A stretch of 64,000 nucleotides of DNA from Tethya wilhelma (Eukaryota > Porifera > Demospongiae > Tethyida > Tethyidae). Location of the stretch: contig CAXIPT010000008.1 in NCBI GenBank assembly GCA_964030475.1, positions 875,501 to 939,500 on the forward strand. Reading direction: 5' to 3'. The translations under genes were made by a program, and so were the position numbers. Positions 11,160 to 23,600 of this stretch are shown piece after piece (positions within the stretch are counted from its first letter, which is position 1; every line of letters starts with the position of its first letter). The notes beneath the pieces were generated by a model, which was not told the origin of the DNA, made no database searches, and saw nothing but the letters and a program-made list of their open reading frames with translations.

Positions 11160-12424
11160 ATGAAGTGGTTTTTGCTGATAATAATTAAGTTTTCCTATTG
11201 GAGCCAATTCTGACAATTTCACAGGTTAACTTATAGTAACCAAGAATGGTACTGCATATAATAATGATACGTATTCTGGTTAATTTCTGGCACACTTAAC
11301 AGATGCATGTGACAGCATTTGTATGCGTAGTAAAGATATAATAAAAAGACTATGCTCTGACAGTAACTGGACAACACAGACATCTTTAAGAGATATGTTG
11401 TGTGAGTCAATCATAATGTATATATAAAAACCATAATATAGTGTTATAAAACCTTTTCAGATCATTACAAACTTGAAGCCTAAAATTACATATGTACACG
11501 TATAAAATCTGGGGATCTTTTTTCATATGATTATGATTATTATTGTAACTACAAAAATTTCCTGCTATACAATACAAAAGAAAACCACACAATGGTAAGA
11601 TTATATATCTGCACCTTAATTTACTTACAACACATCCAGGTGAAAACCTAACACAAGTTTGTGCAAGTTCTTGGGATGAGACTACTACAAAACCAACCCA
11701 AACATTAATATTGATGCAACCTACACAAACACCAACCAAAATATTGGTAACACCTACTCCAATACCAACCCAAACCTCAGTACTACCACACAACAGTAAC
11801 GCAGTATCGTCACTGACTGTTATCATAGTGATCCTGCTCATATCCCTAATAGCAGTGACAGTGGGATGGGCTGTGACATGCTTCATTGCAATAAAGAGAG
11901 GGAGAGCCACCACCATCTATGAGGTGTCCCAAGAAAGGTCAGAAACAGTTGTAGCTATAGTGCATGTGCTAGCAAAGAAAACTTACCAAAGTCGTATGGA
12001 TCATTACAAGTAGCTAGCTCAGAGTCAAAGCCATACAGTCATACATAATTATACTATATATAAGCCGGCAATTATTGGTGTTCACTTGCAGGTCATTTAA
12101 CAACCCTATTCTGCAACACTTGTCAGAACTAAGAGAGCATGAGCCTTCTCCTCAAGTGAACCACTACAGCTCCGAGTCTGGGACCAGACTACGAGGTGAT
12201 AGGAGCCACTAGACAGGCACAGTGGGCTTCCCAAATGGAGAGCACCAACAATGAAACAAGGAACCTGGCTGATAACTATCATGAGTTGGAGAGAGTGGAG
12301 GAGCACACCTACCAAGTGCTGGAGGGCCCCCTAGAGAGCCACTCAAGGCCAACAGTGGGAGCAGCTGGAGGTGGTGAAGGGGAGAGTCATATTAATTGCC
12401 ACATCCTATGAGGTTCCCATAGCA
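11160..12424 (+). pseudogene. Array unit 7: multi-tyrosine membrane protein copy, broken in exons 1 and 3
   Basis: A signal-like ATG at 11160 (MKWFLLIIIKFSYWSQF) meets TGA before any good donor. Exon 2, 11640-11937, is intact: Thr/Pro-rich stalk with PTPIPTQTS repeats, family helix and YEVSQER, with donor GTCAG. Exon 3 starts at 12092 (SFNNPILQHLSELREHEPS) but has a four-base net insertion just after NHYSS, which destroys YSSL/YEVI and leads to TAG soon after. A second four-base insertion lies near 12391. The downstream half (HTYQVLEG) is readable only in another frame. Most likely a pseudogene. Confidence 0.65.
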
Positions 12425-13211
12425 ACACAAACCTCAGAGGAATTAAATGCAGAAAATAAACTGACCCATGATGAAGGATCAATACATACAGCTGACTGAA
12501 CAATCAGTGATGTTTATTGTGCAACATTATGAATATGCATTAAAATTAATATTACGACATACAGCTAACAATCTCATAGCTAGTCCAAAGTCATCAGCAT
12601 ATACATGTGAGACGTATTGACCAACACCAGAATCACCTATAGTAGACTAAGTGCTGCAGCTCATCTGTGAAAGTTAGATAGTGCTAGCCTAGGATAGAAT
12701 CACAGGCACTATAAGTATGGCTGACCGTTTTTGAGATCGCTGACAAGGCTTACCAGTGGCATCTGTATCCGACAAAGAAGCGTGATAGAGCAGCCAATCT
12801 TTCACAAAAGAAGCGTAGCAAGGGAAGAGCTTTCGCTTCTAGGAGTCTGCTTCTCTGTCGCTGTACACGAAACACAGCTATCCAGATAACGAGTTTCTTT
12901 GCCAGTGGATTACAAAAATGGTGGAAGTCGGAAAAGGGTTGTCTGTGACGTCACGTACAGCTAGGTAAAATGCTGAGCTGGCCAAATTGCAATGAGAAGC
13001 AATGCATGCATACAATGCAGCATGGTTACCTTTTATGCAGATGCCTGTGCTTGCATGCATCTAGCAGTAAACATTAGTATACTTTTTACATATGCAAGGA
13101 GCGTGGCGAGCGAAGCGAGCCACACTCCTTGTATATTATATTATAAGCTAAACATTCACACCATGCAAAATTAAGTATATGACAACTTGTTTGGCCTATA
13201 TATAAGGGGAG
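12425..13211. other. Intergenic stretch of the array
   Basis: The type B 3' flank motif recurs near 12605-12640. At about 13093-13135 a small palindrome (AAGGAGCGTGGC ... GCCACACTCCTT) occurs. Related sequence sits just before exon 2 of units 1 and 2 (near 1343-1392 and 3325-3366). No exon recognised. Confidence 0.4.
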
Positions 13212-13274
13212 ACACTATAATACCATGCATCAAATGATAAACATTAAATTTTTACAAAAAAACAGTTTCCTTTA
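13212..13274 (+). promoter_or_regulatory. Conserved upstream block of array unit 8
   Basis: Copy of the array block (CATCAAATGATAAACATTAA), 178 bases before the ATG at 13390. Confidence 0.45.
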
Positions 13275-13389
13275 AGATATACATTTTCAAAACAGCAGCT
13301 CATTATCATAACACTCAGATAAGAGGATCTAGTATACTAAATCTTCCAATGCAACACTACAGTAAATGTTTTCTGCGGAAAGCTATACC

Positions 13390-15477
13390 ATGAAATGGTT
13401 TTGGCTTGTACTGAGTCTTGTCATTGAAGCAGCAGCAGCTTTTGGTAATATAGGTAAGTTAGACTTAATTTTAAAAGGATATGAACATACACATAGAAAG
13501 TTAAAAAAAGTTTACACGTGCATCTCTCTCAAAAATAAGGTGGTACCAGCTGTAGTTGTGAAAATAGAGACCAATGCAATGCATTGACATGGAATGATTT
13601 GGCAATCAAGTTGTGTGAGTTGAAGATCTACAAGTAATACTTTGGAGACACAGGAATGCAACTTGTAAAATAAAAGCAAGCAATTAAGATGGCAAAGAAT
13701 TCTTGTGCAGCTATGCTTTCTTTCTCTACACATAAGCAAATCATTTAGAATATCCTCCATGCTATACACAAGAATTCTTCACACAATCTACTACCATCAT
13801 ACCCCATCTGGTTATGGCTTAACTATTATTGTAACACATTTTAATATAGGACTACTGTTCTATAAGCAATCTGATTGGTCAGTATAGCTAGGGAATATTC
13901 TCCCATATTGCAGGGATGGTTATTGCACACTTTTTAATTATCACTAGAAAATTTACTAAGAGACATGGGTCAATTTATATACATAGTAACCACAGATACT
14001 TTTTAGCAATATGTACATACAGCTGCAGCTGTACCTAGTACATACATACTACAGTGGTCTGTGTTCAAGTGGCGGTGGTTTGTTGCTGAAGAGTAGCCTC
14101 GTACCCAGGCCACACTAAAAAGAGGGAGTGGCCTGGGTACAAGGCTAGCTGAAGAGTATCATCAAGTCATAATTATAATAAATCTATTATTGCACTCCAA
14201 AGGTCGGGCAATATTGGGGAAATATTGCCCTCCCAGTCATGCAATAACATAATTTTATTTCCAATATACTTTATTACTGTGACATGAGCAATCACACACA
14301 CAAACTGGCTACAATGGACCTTTGCTGTGCATGCACAGACACTTGAATTTGAAGATTAGAAAAGAAAGTTTACTGACTAGAATCTTCATCAATGTTGCTA
14401 GCTACTCAGTGTTATGTGTTTTATTTTCTGCTCTAACCATACATGTTGAAAGCAGAAACATTTACATTGTATGAGCAAAGCAAATATACCATAAATCCAG
14501 AAATTTGCACGTGTTAAATATTCACGTTTAATTTTTCCGCATCATCTATTTTTCGCAGTGTAGTGAAAGAAATATACGTTGGAATGGGTCGTTTGTATTA
14601 TTTACTTAATTTTCGTGTTTTCATTTTTCGCGGCAACCTCGAACCATGTAATATAAACAAGGGCAAAACTTTTAGCATTTACGGTAAGTAAGAAGAGAGC
14701 CCAGGTACGCACTACAGTGCCTTATTTTCAGTCTATAACTTTACATGTCAAGACACTTTATTTAAACAGGTCAATATTTTGGTCACCATATCTACATGTA
14801 CTATAATTATTATATTTGTACATGTATGCACACACAAATAGTCAAGTTTAAATTCCAAACAAGTACCGTACACTGGTAGTTTTTCACACAATGTAGGTGA
14901 AAGTCTACAGAGTACATCACCTACATCTACTATATCAGAGCCTTCATCTAACAGCAGTTCATCACTGGCAGCTGTCATTGGGATCTTGCTCATATCCCTA
15001 ATAGCAGTGACAGTGGGATGGTCTGTGACATGCTTCATTGCAATAAAGAGAGGAAGAGACCTCACCACCTATGAGATTTCCCAAAATAGGCAAGAATGTA
15101 GCTAAAATACAGCAAACATTTCAAATGATTCACATGCATGCAGGTCACGTGACAACCCTACTCTACAACAGCTGTCAGAAATGAGAGAGCGTGAGCCTTC
15201 TCCTCAAGTGAACCATTACAGCTCACTGGGACCAGACTACGAGGTGATAGGAGCCACCAGACAGGCACAGTGGGCTTCCCAAATGGAGAGCACTAACAAT
15301 GAAACAAGGAATCTGGCCAATGGCAATAATGATGAGATTGAGGAGCACACCTACCAAGTGCTGGAGGGCCCCCTAGAGAGCCACCGTAAGCCAACAGTGG
15401 GAACAGCTGGAGGTGGTGAAGGGGAGGGTCATATTGCCACATCCTACGAGGTTCCCATAGCAACCCAAACCTTATGA
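13390..15477 (+). CDS. Array unit 8: multi-tyrosine membrane protein, probably using a GC splice donor (type B tail)
   Basis: Exons 13390-13453, 14897-15089 and 15144-15477 sum to 591 nt, 196 aa plus stop. Signal peptide MKWFWLVLSLVIEAAAAFG; very short stalk (about 25 aa, Ser/Thr-rich); helix (GILLISLIAVTVGWSVTCF); then RGRDLTTYEISQ. The exon 2 end reads AATAG|GCAAGAATG: siblings have GT here, and AG|GCAAG matches the known minor GC-AG donor class. If it is not used, translation stops within a few codons. The tail has YSSL, YEVI, YQVL and SYEVP. The first intron (1.4 kb) is larger than in siblings and holds a foldback (14094-14147). Confidence 0.65.
14094..14147. repeat. Short foldback (TAGCCTCGTACCCAGGC family)
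   Basis: TAGCCTCGTACCCAGGCCAC is inverted as GTGGCCTGGGTACAAGGCTA around a 14-base loop, inside intron 1 of array unit 8. Confidence 0.75.
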
Positions 15478-16032
15478 GAACAATCACAAAAAGGGGGAGA
15501 AGGATTGATCGATCATGGAAAGCTAGACTATGATTCAACAGTGGTGTTTACTGTAAAAAAAATATTAATGTGTACTAAACTTTCTCGCAAACTTGACAAA
15601 CACTGAATTCACAGTAGCAATATAAATCCAATATAGCTAGATAGGAAATTACTTACGAGAATATTATGCAACATTAGCAGATTTTTCCACCTACATACAT
15701 AGTACATGTTGTTGTTTACTTGTGAAAATTCAAAATAGCCAAAATATGATAAATCATCCTACTTCTACACATGCAGAGTTTTGTGACAAATTTATTATTC
15801 TCCATGATTTAAACTTTGTCGTAGATTATGCAACAAATACATCGCAAGCAGACATACATCATGTGCAATAGTATGCATAATACTATATCGTAGATTGTGT
15901 ACTATAATAATATCACACATTCAAGCCATCTACATGTATGGCAATGGCATATACCATACGTAGAGATTGCATATATCTATCTATATATATATGCACACTA
16001 GATGCTACAGTAGTCTGGCGCAGGAACGAGGC

Positions 16033-16034
<2 letters not shown>

Positions 16035-16077
<43 letters not shown>
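16035..16077. repeat. (AC)n microsatellite
   Basis: About 21 AC units in a row, next to the donor side of the minus-strand exon candidate. Confidence 0.95.
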
Positions 16078-16081
<4 letters not shown>

Positions 16082-16099
16082 CAACATGAAAACACTCAC

Positions 16100-16199
16100 T
16101 CTCTGTCCATGAGGAGCACTGTCAGCAGATGGAGGATCTTGGCAGTATAGACTTCACTTGGACTCCAGTTGTTAGGCAGCTGTGACACTTCAAATGCAC
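16100..16199 (-). CDS. Isolated exon candidate, protein unrecognised
   Basis: On the minus strand a 100-base segment lies between a good acceptor (TTTACATATAG) and a good donor (AGA|GTGAGTG). Only one of three frames is open. It reads AFEVSQLPNNWSPSEVYTAK, then ILHLLTVLLMDR, an amphipathic, helix-like peptide. Entry is in phase 1, so both sides must splice to other exons, which I could not find. It does not match the expected next part of ATM. It may belong to a gene with long introns or be chance. Confidence 0.3.
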
Positions 16200-17664
16200 C
16201 TATATGTAAACAAACACTAGCACTGAGACTTATCCTTGACTGTAATACCAGAGTCCATTCTACACCAGGTATTTATATACAGAGCCAGGGGTACAACCAG
16301 GGCTGTGGGTGGCAACATACATTCAATGGTGGGCGATCACTATAGCTGTTAGTCTGAATAGACTACTACATAGTCAAATCATGTATCAACAATAGAACTG
16401 TTGCATATATACATTTATAGGGGGATGAAAACAACATGTTGGAATGAGCAGTACTATGAAATGTGATGAAACAAGAAAATCCCAGGTCTACACACTCATA
16501 GTAATGTCTGAATTTGGTCCTGCAAAATGGAAAGGCAAAGAGTTACAAGAACCGTCTTAGATTCTCGTACAGAGTGGACAGCTCCTTATCAGTATACACT
16601 CACACAAACATGTAGTAACTGTTCAGCTATATAGCTGCATGTGCACCAGGGTTCAAAGTACAGAAATTCAACCTTAACCCCTCCACTCCCATTTCATGAA
16701 TCTACTTAATTTGCATTTCCTCTCTTGTTTATTTATAAGTTACAATCAGGGAGTTGACTATTGGCATTTCAATGAATGCTAATCGTTATACAGAGTTCTG
16801 ATCTGGCTATATAGTAAAAACTAAGCCTTCTAGCTGGGTACTAAATCGACAAGTGGATTGCTTCCACACATAGACACAAGAGAGTGATTGGGTGACAGCA
16901 ACTTGATGGCAGTGGAGTAAGGATAATAAGGGAAGCCTTGACCTTTGCAAAAGAATCACACCCACTAAATATATAGCCCACATGACCAACTTTTTTGACC
17001 CACATTTGCAACTGGAGTCTAGAGATCCATAGGGGAAACATATAAACTAACAAAAAATTGGAAATTTCTCAGCCATTCATATGGTGTATTTGATTCACAA
17101 TAAATAAACTATACTTCTGGTAAACTTGAGGGACCTTGAATACATTTGTTCCTATGCTCGCTATGGGCTGACATTTCAGTCAGCTTGATATTTAGTCAAT
17201 AATCATACATTCAAAGAACCCAAACATTACCAGGAAAAGGAGGAAAACCTACTACCTACATGCTATGACTACACAGACTTTGAGCAGCAATTGTGGCCAC
17301 GAGACAAGGAAATAATGAATTTATTGGGAACCCACTGACCTAGCATGTGTGGGCAAGATGCTTTGTCTGCAAACTGAACTATGTACTCGAGAGTTATGGT
17401 GTTTGGAATGACGTGCATATTGATGTCAGAGTGCTATAGGCGTATTCATGTGGTAGCCATGACAATTAAGATAATAATTATCAATGGATATATATTCATG
17501 AAGACTATTCAATAGCTAACATAGGCTCACTCCTACATTTGAGGAAGTATTAATTTAGTTACCAGCAGCAGGAAGTAGTTTGCCCACATGTTCAGAGCAC
17601 TATAATAAAGCTTGAAGACAGTTACATTAATAATATAATAGCTACTAGCACTATACTCGACAAG

Positions 17665-20600
17665 ATGTGGTTATTTGCAGTGTATCTACTCATTTCGTTT
17701 CACGGTAGTGCTGAATCGCAGCAAGAAAGTAAGTTTTATTTTTTAATAGTAATTTACTGATATTATAATAACATAACAATGAAATAATAATTAATAATAA
17801 TAATAAATAAATAATAATAATTTTTTGTTGTATAGATGAATTCACAAATTTGGCATATTTATAGTGTTATGAATGAGTGTATACTGTGCATCACACATGT
17901 AATGTTTTGCAATTTGGCAAATTGGCACACTCGTATGCAAAAAATTCCACTATACTGTATCAAACATCTTTATGCCTGCCTGCATACATACATACAAACA
18001 TACATACATGCATGCATACACCATAGGTGCAGTGTTTGAAAGTTATGCTAGTGAGTTTTTTGTCGGATTTGTTCGAGTTCCCCACAACAGATACCACAAT
18101 GAAACTGAAATTAGCCTGCACATAACAACAAATGAACCAGATCCAGTGACCTTCACAGTAACAGCTCCACACGGCAACATCAACATTACAGCAGTAGCTA
18201 CCAACAACACCTATACAGTCATTGAGCTGCCAAGTATTCTCGAAGTTGCATCGGGTGACCTCACAGAGCGGAACAAAGGAGTACACATAAAATCCGAAGG
18301 ACGTAAGAAGATCTCTGTTTATGGATCATCATTTTTGGACATTAGTTCCGGCCCTTACAATACTGGGGACTATTTTCTAGCATTGCCTTGTGCAGATCTG
18401 GGATTGGATGTCTATACCTACTATGGAATAAATGTGACAGAGCCACAGAGCACGCTAGTGAATTCGGTCCTCATTGTTGCATGTAAGGACAATACAACTG
18501 TGACCACGCCATCAACAACAGTGATGCTGAACAGTCTGCAAACATACTGGTTCGAAATACAAGCCACCAGTAAGATAACAACAAATCAACCGGTTTCATT
18601 CTTTGTCAACGGTTACCACATGGATGACTTGTGCTACAATTTCACAGCTTATTGCAGCCACTTCACTAAACAGCAACCACCAACAGCAATCTGGGGGGAC
18701 ACATTTCTAATAGTACCATACTTCATACACTCCATCAATATGGCCACGGTGATAGCTGCTCACGATTCGACACAACTTTCGGTCAATTGCAGAAGCTACT
18801 TACGTCCAGAAACCTACCTATTGGCAGAAGGAGAACATTTAGTGACCACCTCCAATTTGTATCACGATGACTTGTGCATTTTTCAATCTAGTTTGCCCAT
18901 CTTGGTGTACAGAGCTAACTCTTACAGAATAACGTATATGGTCTTGGAAGTACCTGTCACCCACTATAGTAACAACTATCAGCTGTTAGACCATCATGAT
19001 AATGATCACGAGTTCTACACAGACTTTGTACAGCTTTACGTTGAACCGGAATACTACCAACCAGAAAGGATTGTCATTGAAGCTTACAATTTATCTGAGT
19101 CAAACGAACCAGTAGAAAGGGCAAGCTTTAGTGGATGGACTGAAGTGTACTGCAATCAGAGAGAACCATGTGGATATTTCACGAAAATGGATGTATCATG
19201 TTGGACAAAGCGTCATGGCTCGGAAGTGCATGTCTATCATGAAGATTCAGAAAGTAAGCTTGGCCTATTAGCATATGGAACAGGTGATTATGATGGGTCA
19301 ACATATGCATACTCAGGAGGGATCACTTTCAGTAAGTTAGTAATGACACTTGCATGTATTGCATGGTCATCTAAAATTACTATCGCAACACATTAACATA
19401 CTCATTGACAGATGCTCGTAAGAATGTCAGCCTTGGTATACAGTGCTACCCTTCAACAAGAACTCTGACGTGTTTCATTTATGGCAGTGTAACCTCAAAT
19501 GCTGATGTTATTTGGAAGAGAAATGGTATCACTCTTTCCATTGATGGTACTAACTACCAGCAGGAACATGTGCTAGTGAATGAGAATACCACTGAGAATA
19601 CATTGTCTATTCTGAGGTCTGACACATTTCTTGGAAACTTCAGCTGTGCAGTTTTTCCACACACGGAATCTCCTGCTTACATTACTGGTAAATCTATTAA
19701 AACACTCGGTTAAACCAAACTGCAGCTGTTCAATCAATGCACCACCCTATATGGGATATTGTTTATAAATATAGTCTTTTTTTTTTCTTTTTCTATTTCA
19801 GTCTCAAGTAGCATTTATGCACTGTCAGCAGAAGCAGTTAACGTTACTGAAGGTGGTACAATCAATATCACCTGTTCAGCAAGAGTGCCGACTCCAACCA
19901 TCCAGCTAACATGGCTCAAAACTAACAGCACCAACTCTATGTCAGTAGTAAACCCAACCTGGAGTGATAGAGTGAACATCACTATGTTGATGACAACAAC
20001 ACAGTCAATAGAAGATGAATCGCCACAAGGAACTTGTGGGAATCTACATGCTATGACAAGTAGGCTGGTGATCCGAAATGCTAGACAGAGTGATGGAGTG
20101 GCATACATCTGTCAAACTCAGTCCACTGACATGGCCACAAGAAACATCAACATTAATGTCCATCGTAAGAAACACCACGGCTGATCTTAATGCATGAAAT
20201 TATAGTCTCCTTTCTCTTGACTATTAATATAGCAATTGATGACTGCATAGAAATTTTGTGCCAAAATGGTGGCAGGTGTGTTGACCTACATCAAGATTTT
20301 TTCTGTGATTGTACTGGGACTGACCACACTGGGCGATACTGTGAACAAAACAGTGGCATTTCTAGAGGTTTGTTGAAGCAGACTATATGATTAGGCTCTA
20401 TACACAAATTTGATAATCAAGTGCCCATCATACACACATGTACAGAAAGACCCATTATGATCATTAGTATTGATGTTGAAATGAAGCCTAGGCTACTGTT
20501 GCCTGTCAACCTGACGTGCAACACTACCGGCTGCAGAGGAGACACATGTTCGTACCACTGGTACAGAGATGATGTGAGGATTGAGGGAGAGATCAGACCA

Positions 20601-23600
20601 CACCTCTACATGGAGCAGTTCTCACCTGAGTATCGAGGATACTACACTTGTGAGGCTAACAATAGTTATGGTTTTGACAGATCAGACAAGAAACTGGTCA
20701 CACTACAAGGTACACAATATCCCTCATTGCATACATACTGTAATTTTAACGTTTAATGTATACTGGCAGGTATTCGACAGTACCTAGTGATGGTGAATTA
20801 TTCACAGAGTGGAAACAACAACATTGATGACATAAAATCTCAGGTATACACACACAATCCTATATAACATACAACAATCTAAATCAAATCGGTCAAAATG
20901 GCAAAAAATTGAACACGTAAATAAGTGAATTTTAGCAGCAATTTTTTTCCGATCTACAGTATATATATATATATATATATAAGTGTTGTCATTAATACAG
21001 ATTAGTTCAACCCTGCTTAGTCCAGAAGGATTTAACAACTCAGCCGTGGGGTATGAAATCACAGAACAGACTACGTAAGCAAGCAATCAGTATGATCCGA
21101 AATTCCTTTCTGGTTTCCATTATCAATTTACTTCTACATCATATGCTACATCCTACAACAGAACTTCAATAGGCTCACTCCTGATAATCCCTATGCTGCT
21201 CACACTCAACGTGTTGAACACATCATCTAGTGATCATCAGCTTCAACAAGCAATACAACTCAAACTACAAACAGCATTTGCAGCATCAGCTAATTTAATA
21301 AGTGTGGACATCACAAGATTTGGTAAGAAACTATACTCAAGCTTCCATTTCAACATTCACTAGTCCTAGACCCTGCCTCTTTCACCTCTTCGGAAAGAAA
21401 CAGGGTCTAGGACTAAACTAACATTTCAATTACTTTCAATTTTAACGTTTAACTTAAACTGCAAAATTATACACTCTATAGATGGATGCCCAGCTGTGGC
21501 AAATGAGCAAATTTCTTCGAGTTATCCCAACATCACATACAGTTGGCCTGACACTGAGATTGGAAGTTCTGTCTCGTACAATTGCATATGTCAAAGCATC
21601 CTGGAGCTGGACCAAAATAGCACAGGTTCAGTTACAGGGAGACGTAAATGTGGAGGGTCATACGCAACTGGAGCAATGTGGGAACCAGTGAATATATTCG
21701 GAGAATGTCAATTGAGTAACATTACACTGCAACTTTGTCAAACTTCAATGGTACAATAATAATAATAAGCTTGCACTTTCAAACCAATTAATTCTTCCAA
21801 ATTTAACAATGTTATTCCAACTCTTGCAGGTATCAGGAAATGACTCGGAAATCATTTCACAAACTTTGGCCAACACTACAAGCAATTCTGCACAAATAGA
21901 AGCTGTTGATATTTCAGTTGCTACAATCTTGTTGGAATCTATTAGCACAATGGCTGCTACCCTTGAAAATGAAAATGTATAAACTTAGTTGTGTGGTGTC
22001 TATGTCGGTAACTATTTAATAATTTATCTTGAAATAAACAGGTTACAGAAAGCTTCCTCACAACTATTGATAATCTGATTCTTGCTAATTCTTCGGAGAT
22101 TGCTCAAAGCCAAGTAAAGTCAAGAACATCATCAAGGTATAATTATAGCAAATGAATACGTACAATCCGTTTATAATTGCCTATATACATGTGCATATAC
22201 ACAGGCTGCTTGATATCCTGGGTGATTTTGCTGATAATATACAAGTGTCTAATGAGACAAATTCCAGCATATTTACCACTGTACAACGGTCCTATGCAAT
22301 GCACGTTGCCAACGTTGACACTAATAACTTTATAGGAGAAACACTAATGGTTGAGATCAACAACAACAATCAACAAAGAAACAGCAATACTAGTTCCATT
22401 GCCATAACTCCTGGTACAGATCAGAATATCAGTGCCACGGTAACTGCTGCAGTGAGAATACCAGTTACTATCTTTCAAGATCTCGGACTGAATGACAGTA
22501 ACATGCAGAGGCTCTCATACACATTGATTACTGGTGAAAACTTGTTCATCTCATCGAACAAGAGTCAAGAAAACCTGACCCTTGTCTCCTCTGTTGTGAC
22601 TGTGAGGGTGAATGGTTCAATGGACTACATGTCCAAAGGCGAACTTCAGCAGCCAATAGAAGTCTTCCTACAGGTACTCAGTTGAGCATTTTCAATAATA
22701 TTATGAAGAAGACAATTGTGACCAGTCACATGTACAACTGTATTATTTGGCTCATCAAACATGCAGGTTACCCAACCTAATAACAATATTGATGACATCA
22801 CTTGTGGACTGTGGGATCCAGAAAGCAACAGTAAATACATGCATATTGTAGTTACTGCTACTGTTCCCATATTTTACAACAATCCTGAATGTACTTGATC
22901 AAGTTTGATTAATTTAAAATGCAGACAGTTTAGGTGCTTGGTCAAAGGACGACTCAGTATGTAAACTACAGGATATGACTCCTAGAGATGAAGACGAATG
23001 CTCTGTAAACACGGTCCTCTTGATGGCTCAATACTCACAACCAGGACATTTTGGATTACTGCTAGTAAGCTCAAAAATGAAGCTATACAGTTTGTACATA
23101 TAATTTTATCACCATTTCACACTATCACAAATTACAGAATGTTAACTTTGATCGGAATATGAAACCAACTGTACATACATTTGCTCTTCAAGTAATCTCA
23201 TACGTTGGACTACCGTTGTCTCTGATTTGCCTGGCCACTTTTGTTATCACATACATTGGCACCAAGTATGTATAATTCTATTTCATCTTCAATTACATGT
23301 ATAATAATATTTGCTGTTGTCCTGCAGGAAACTAAGAGAGAGTGGTCACGGGCAACTTCTCATCAACATGTCCATATCTTTAATGTGTCTCTACATCACG
23401 TTCCTCATAGGAGAACATGCCGCACCAGTGCCTCCAATCTGTGGCCTTTCAGCAGCTCTCCTCCAATACTTCATGCTAGTCTTCTTTGGGTGGACGGGAG
23501 TAGAAGCTATATACCTCTACAGGAAGCTGGTCAAAGTGCTTGGAACACACATACCAAAGTTCATTCTAAAAGCAGGCCTCATAATATGGCGTAAGGATAG

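Larger units (their letters stand above)
15478..17664. other. Spacer between the array and the adhesion GPCR gene
   Basis: Mostly AT-rich, non-coding sequence with an (AC)n tract at 16035-16077 and one minus-strand exon candidate (16100-16199, listed separately). No other exon is supported on either strand. Confidence 0.4.

Noticed and set aside
16035..16199. Isolated minus-strand exon as the missing next part of ATM
   Set aside because: The peptide does not resemble the ATM segment that should follow residue ~1750, and the GPCR gene lies between.
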